Part shown: positions 43,278-46,573 of the stretch, piece after piece
How positions within the stretch are numbered: the first letter of the stretch is position 1
Layout of the letters: every line of letters starts with the position of its first letter
Source of the DNA: Cupriavidus campinensis
GTDB taxonomy: Bacteria; Pseudomonadota; Gammaproteobacteria; Burkholderiales; Burkholderiaceae
Length of the DNA: 46,573 nt
Direction of reading: 5' to 3'
Assembly (NCBI RefSeq): GCF_905397395.1
Contig: NZ_CAJPVH010000045.1
Span: 1-46,573 of the forward strand
Position numbers and translations under genes: made by a program
Notes under the pieces: generated by a model
Told to the model about the DNA's origin: nothing
Databases searched by the model: none
Seen by the model: only the letters and a program-made list of their open reading frames with translations

Positions 43278-44792
43278 ATGGATACCCTGAACCAGTTGAT
43301 GCACGGCTTCGCCGTCGCCATCACACCCATCAACCTGATGTGGGCCCTCGTGGGCTGCTTCCTCGGCACCGCCATCGGCGTGCTGCCGGGCATCGGCCCG
43401 GCGCTGACCGTGGCGATGCTGCTGCCGCTGACGGCCAAGGTGGAACCCACCGCCGCGCTGATCATGTTCGCCGGCATCTACTACGGCGCGATGTACGGCG
43501 GCTCGACCACGTCCATCCTGATGAACACGCCGGGCGAGTCGTCCACCATGGTCACGGCCATGGAAGGCAACCTGATGGCCAAGAACGGCCGTGCCGGCCC
43601 GGCGCTGGCCACGGCGGCGATCGGCTCCTTCGTGGCGGGCACCATCGCCACCGTGCTGCTGTCGATGTTCGCGCCGGTGGCGGCGGACGTGGCGCTGCAG
43701 TTCGGCCCCGGCGAGTATTTCATGATCATGCTGCTGGCCTTCACGACCGTCTCGGCCGTGCTCGGTTCGTCGCTGCTGCGCGGCATGACCAGCCTGTTCC
43801 TGGGGCTCGGCATCGGCCTGATCGGCATTGATTCGCTGTCCGGCCAGACCCGTTACTCGATGAACATCCAGGAGCTTTACGACGGCGTGGACATCGTCGT
43901 GGTGGCCGTGGGCCTGTTCGCCGTGGGCGAGGCGCTGTTCAACGCGTTCTTCCCGCAACCGGCCGGCTCGTTCAACAAGCTCAGCTCCGTCCACATGAAC
44001 AAGTCGGACTGGAAGCGCTCGGTGCCGGCCTGGCTGCGCGGCACGCTGATCGGCTTCCCGTTCGGGTTGATTCCGGCTGGCGGCGCGGAGATCCCGACCT
44101 TCCTCTCGTACGCCACCGAGAAGAAACTCTCCAAGCACCAGGACGAGTTCGGCAAGGTGGGCGCCATCGAAGGCGTGGCCGGCCCCGAGGCGGCCAACAA
44201 CGCCGCCGTGACGGCCACGCTGGCACCGCTGCTGACGCTGGGCATTCCCACCTCGAACACCACCGCCATCCTGCTGGCGGCGTTCCAGAACTACAACCTC
44301 CAGCCGGGGCCGATGTTGTTCCAGACCTCGGGCGATCTGGTCTGGGGCTTGCTGGCGTCGCTGTACATCGGCAACGTGATGCTGCTGGTGCTGAACCTGC
44401 CCGCCATCGGCCTCTGGGTGCGCATGCTGCGCGTGCCCACGCCGCTGCTGTACGGCGGCATCCTGATCTTTGCCGGGCTCGGCGCGTACGGCATCCGCCA
44501 GTCGTGGTTCGACCTGCTGCTGCTGTTCGTGATCGGCCTGCTGGGCATGGCCATGCGCCGCTTCGACTTCCCCACCGCGCCGGTCATCGTCGGCCTGATT
44601 CTGGGGCCGATGGCCGAGAAGCAGCTGCGCAATGCGCTGTCGATTGGCCAGGGGGACTGGAGCCTGTTCGTCAAGCAGCCGATCTCCGCCACGATCCTGG
44701 CGATGACGGTGGCCGTGGTGGTGGTGCCGCGCGTGCTGCGCTGGCACGCCAGCCGCAGCAGCGCCCGCGCCGCCGCCGACAACGCGGCGTAG
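43278..44792 (+). CDS. tctA: Tripartite tricarboxylate transporter large membrane subunit TctA
   Basis: A 504-residue permease with about 11-12 transmembrane segments. GCFLGTAIGVLPGIGPALTV near residue 30 and YYGAMYGGSTTSILMNTPGE near 75 are the TctA hallmarks; a repeat of the first motif appears as GTLIGFPFGLIPAGGAEIPT. GGGAGGAA lies upstream of ATG 43278, 18 bp past the tctB stop. It forms the transport channel driven by ion gradients, with TctB and the binding protein TctC. Confidence 0.95.
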   Translation: MDTLNQLMHGFAVAITPINLMWALVGCFLGTAIGVLPGIGPALTVAMLLPLTAKVEPTAALIMFAGIYYGAMYGGSTTSILMNTPGESSTMVTAMEGNLMAKNGRAGPALATAAIGSFVAGTIATVLLSMFAPVAADVALQFGPGEYFMIMLLAFTTVSAVLGSSLLRGMTSLFLGLGIGLIGIDSLSGQTRYSMNIQELYDGVDIVVVAVGLFAVGEALFNAFFPQPAGSFNKLSSVHMNKSDWKRSVPAWLRGTLIGFPFGLIPAGGAEIPTFLSYATEKKLSKHQDEFGKVGAIEGVAGPEAANNAAVTATLAPLLTLGIPTSNTTAILLAAFQNYNLQPGPMLFQTSGDLVWGLLASLYIGNVMLLVLNLPAIGLWVRMLRVPTPLLYGGILIFAGLGAYGIRQSWFDLLLLFVIGLLGMAMRRFDFPTAPVIVGLILGPMAEKQLRNALSIGQGDWSLFVKQPISATILAMTVAVVVVPRVLRWHASRSSARAAADNAA

Positions 44793-44800
44793 CCTTAGTC

Positions 44801-44818
44801 GTAGCCGTAGCCGTAGCC
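44801..44818 (+). repeat. Short tandem GTAGCC repeat
   Basis: Three exact GTAGCC units, with partial copies before and after, start 9 bp past the tctA stop. A hairpin CCCGCC-N6-GGCGGG follows (44823-44840), with no T tract. Probably a slippage-prone spacer. Confidence 0.6.
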
Positions 44819-44912
44819 GTTACCCGCCCTCGCCGGCGGGGTCTTGCAGTGCATTACACGGGGGGCTGCGGCCCCCTGTATCATTGGCGCAAACCCGCTC
44901 GACAGGATCGCC

Positions 44913-45353
44913 ATGCCGGAACCGACCTCCGCACCGACCGCAGCGCCCGCCTTCACCCTGGCCGATGTCGATGCCACGCTGGAACGCGTGCTCGCCCCGT
45001 GGGTGCGCCAGCTTGGCCTGCGTGCCGAGGCGGTGGACGACCAGGGCGTGACGCTGCGCCTGCCGTTCAATGAGAGCTTTCGCCATGCCGGCGGCGTGGT
45101 GTGCGGCCAGGTGCTGATGTCGGCGGCCGATACGGCGATGATCGTCGCCATCTCCCGGGTGCTCGGGGAATTCCGCCCGATGACCACGGTCAGCCTGACC
45201 ACCAACTTCATGCGGCCCGTGATCGACGGCGACGTGCGCGTGCGCGCCAACGTGCTGCGGCTCGGCAAGACCGTGGTGTTCGGCGAGATCGAGCTGACCG
45301 GCACCGACGGCAAGCTGGCGGTGCAGGCCACCACCACTTACGCGCTGCTCTGA
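44913..45353 (+). CDS. PaaI-type hotdog thioesterase
   Basis: A 146-residue single 4HBT hotdog domain. FRHAGGVVCGQVLMSAADTA is the active-site helix with the acidic residue of AADTA, followed by TTVSLTTNFMRPV and a C-terminal AVQATTTYALL. AGGA precedes ATG 44913. It should hydrolyse acyl-CoA or phenylacetyl-CoA-type thioesters in the cytoplasm. The patatin-like gene begins 18 bp later on the same strand, so a small lipid-related operon is likely. Confidence 0.9.
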   Translation: MPEPTSAPTAAPAFTLADVDATLERVLAPWVRQLGLRAEAVDDQGVTLRLPFNESFRHAGGVVCGQVLMSAADTAMIVAISRVLGEFRPMTTVSLTTNFMRPVIDGDVRVRANVLRLGKTVVFGEIELTGTDGKLAVQATTTYALL

Positions 45354-45371
45354 CATCCAAGACATCCGACG

Positions 45372-46313
45372 ATGATGACTGGCGCCGCGCCGACGCTCTC
45401 CGCCCCTCCCCAGCCGCTCTCCCGGTCGCGCTCCCAGCCGTTCGACCAGATCGTGTTCGCCGGCGGCGGCAACCGATGCTGGTGGCAGGCCGGCTGGTGG
45501 GACACCGTGGCGCCCGAGCTGGCGCTGCGGCCGCGCGTGATTGCGGGCATCTCGGCCGGGGCGGCCACGGCGTGCATGGTCCATGCGCACGATTCGCACC
45601 AGACCATGGCCTATTACCGCGACATCCTGGCCAACAATACGCGCAACGCCTACTGGGGCAACCTGCTGCGGCGCGAGCGCGTGTTTCCGCACTACGGCAT
45701 CTATCGCAACGCGCTGCTGTCGCTGTTCGGCGATAACCGGCTCGCGCGGCTCCAGGCCGCGCCCGAGATCCGCATCGGCGTGGCGCACATCCCGCCGTGG
45801 AGCGGCCCGCGCCTGGCCGTGGCTGCCGGGCTGCTCGCGTACAACATCGACAAGCACATCCTCAAGACGCTGCACCCGCGGCTGGGCCGCAAGCTGGGCT
45901 TCCGGCCCGAGTTCGTGCGCGCACAGGATTGTGCTTCGCCCGAGGATCTGGCCGATCTGCTGTTGCAGTCGGCCTCCACGCCGCCATTCACGCCGGTGCT
46001 GAAGCGCCAGGGGCGCGCGGTGCTCGACGGCGGGCTGGTGGACAACGTGCCCGTCGATGCGCTCGACCCGGCCCCTGGCAACGTGCTGGTGCTGGTGACG
46101 CGGCTGTATCCGCGCCCGCGCCGCTTCGTGCTGGCGGAGGGGGGCCAGCGGCGGCTGTACCTGCAGCCGTCGCAGCGCGTGCCCATCTCGAGCTGGGACT
46201 ACACCCGGCCCGAGGCCATGACACATGCTTACGATCTGGGCCGGCGCGACGCGGAAGCGTTCCTGCGCGACTGGCCTGCGATCCGGGACGAGGAATTGTT
46301 GCCGGCGCCCTGA
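45372..46313 (+). CDS. Patatin-like phospholipase
   Basis: A 313-residue patatin-domain protein. The oxyanion loop is AGGGNRCWWQAGW, the nucleophile Ser is in GISAGAA, and the catalytic Asp is in LDGGLVDNVPVDAL. No signal peptide is present, so it acts in the cytoplasm or is exported by another route. AGDCA-type acyl hydrolase activity on phospholipids is the family norm. It is downstream of the thioesterase gene. Confidence 0.9.
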   Translation: MMTGAAPTLSAPPQPLSRSRSQPFDQIVFAGGGNRCWWQAGWWDTVAPELALRPRVIAGISAGAATACMVHAHDSHQTMAYYRDILANNTRNAYWGNLLRRERVFPHYGIYRNALLSLFGDNRLARLQAAPEIRIGVAHIPPWSGPRLAVAAGLLAYNIDKHILKTLHPRLGRKLGFRPEFVRAQDCASPEDLADLLLQSASTPPFTPVLKRQGRAVLDGGLVDNVPVDALDPAPGNVLVLVTRLYPRPRRFVLAEGGQRRLYLQPSQRVPISSWDYTRPEAMTHAYDLGRRDAEAFLRDWPAIRDEELLPAP

Positions 46314-46382
46314 GTGGTTGCGCCCAGGGGCGCCGGTCGGTCGTGTTGAATGCGGCGCTGCGCCGCGTACAAGGAGACATGG

Positions 46383-46573
46383 ATGACAAAGCGCCAGGCA
46401 ACACCCGAGACCACCACCCCGGCACCGGCCAAGGAGCGCCGCCGCGCGCGCGAGATCAGCGCGGCGCCCGTGGTGGAGAATGTGCCGCGCCGCAAGCGCA
46501 ATGGCCGGCCGGGCAAGGCGCGCGAGGCGGACCTCGTCGTCATCGGCGCGGGTTCCGGCGGCGTGGCGGCGGC
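46383..46573 (+). CDS. FAD-dependent oxidoreductase (partial, N-terminus only)
   Basis: The first 63 or so residues are present; the gene runs off the right edge. A basic, low-complexity stretch of about 50 residues (Arg/Lys/Pro/Thr, including KERRRARE) precedes the Rossmann motif DLVVIGAGSGGVAA. AAGGAGA lies upstream. GAGSGG is common in GMC oxidoreductases and related flavoproteins, so the exact family is open. The charged extension before the FAD motif is unusual. Confidence 0.75.
   Translation, partial: MTKRQATPETTTPAPAKERRRAREISAAPVVENVPRRKRNGRPGKAREADLVVIGAGSGGVAA

Overview
This is a GC-rich, densely coded bacterial window. The gene set and protein style suggest a chromosome of the Burkholderiaceae, most like Cupriavidus or Ralstonia: a tricarboxylate (Bug/TctC) uptake operon, PhhAB, a TakP-like binding protein, an AqpS-like aquaporin and a copA/cueR/copZ cluster. 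The assignment rests on recognising protein families, not on a database search. I saw no rRNA, tRNA, CRISPR array, transposase or integrase.

Layout. 1-3275 (minus): start of a LivG-type ABC ATPase, a GMC oxidoreductase and a monoacylglycerol-lipase-like hydrolase. 3334-6418: copper resistance, with copA-cueR on minus and copZ on plus, diverging from two MerR-type promoters that each have a 19-bp spacer. 6516-7208: unknown protein. 7276-10971: a visibly AT-richer island on the minus strand. It holds a broken peptidoglycan hydrolase (M23 peptidase plus GH19-type lysozyme), an exported candidate immunity protein and a second, frameshifted exported protein. A 50-bp copy of the ompW 3' end bounds it on one side and intact ompW on the other. 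11911-14960: ornithine-cyclodeaminase-like protein, aldo/keto reductase and a divergent LysR regulator. 14957-23906 (minus): three ATGA-coupled genes for an alpha-2-macroglobulin, a YhhN-like membrane protein and penicillin-binding protein 1C.

24000-28347: an AsnC/Lrp regulator faces phhA-phhB across a perfect palindrome, followed by a TctD/TctE-type two-component system. 28361-31201: a SET-domain protein, about 840 bp of non-coding DNA, an HU gene and a DUF2272 lipoprotein. The non-coding DNA carries ten GTATAC palindromes and three perfect DnaA boxes, with a further DnaA box and a 12-bp-periodic box-like array beyond hup. This is the most unusual non-coding signal in the window. 31373-36298: aquaporin, LamB-like porin (tail-to-tail overlap), an orphan TakP-like binding protein and RarD. 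36374-38856: dinB with a near-consensus LexA box, and an MFS transporter. 39011-41311: diguanylate cyclase and a coiled-coil protein. 41689-44792: tctC-tctB-tctA. 44913-46573: hotdog thioesterase, patatin-like protein and the start of a flavoprotein.

The two places most likely to hold something undescribed are the GTATAC/DnaA-box region around hup and the island next to ompW. Start codons were chosen from ribosome binding sites, signal peptides and overlaps, and differ in places from the longest reading frame.
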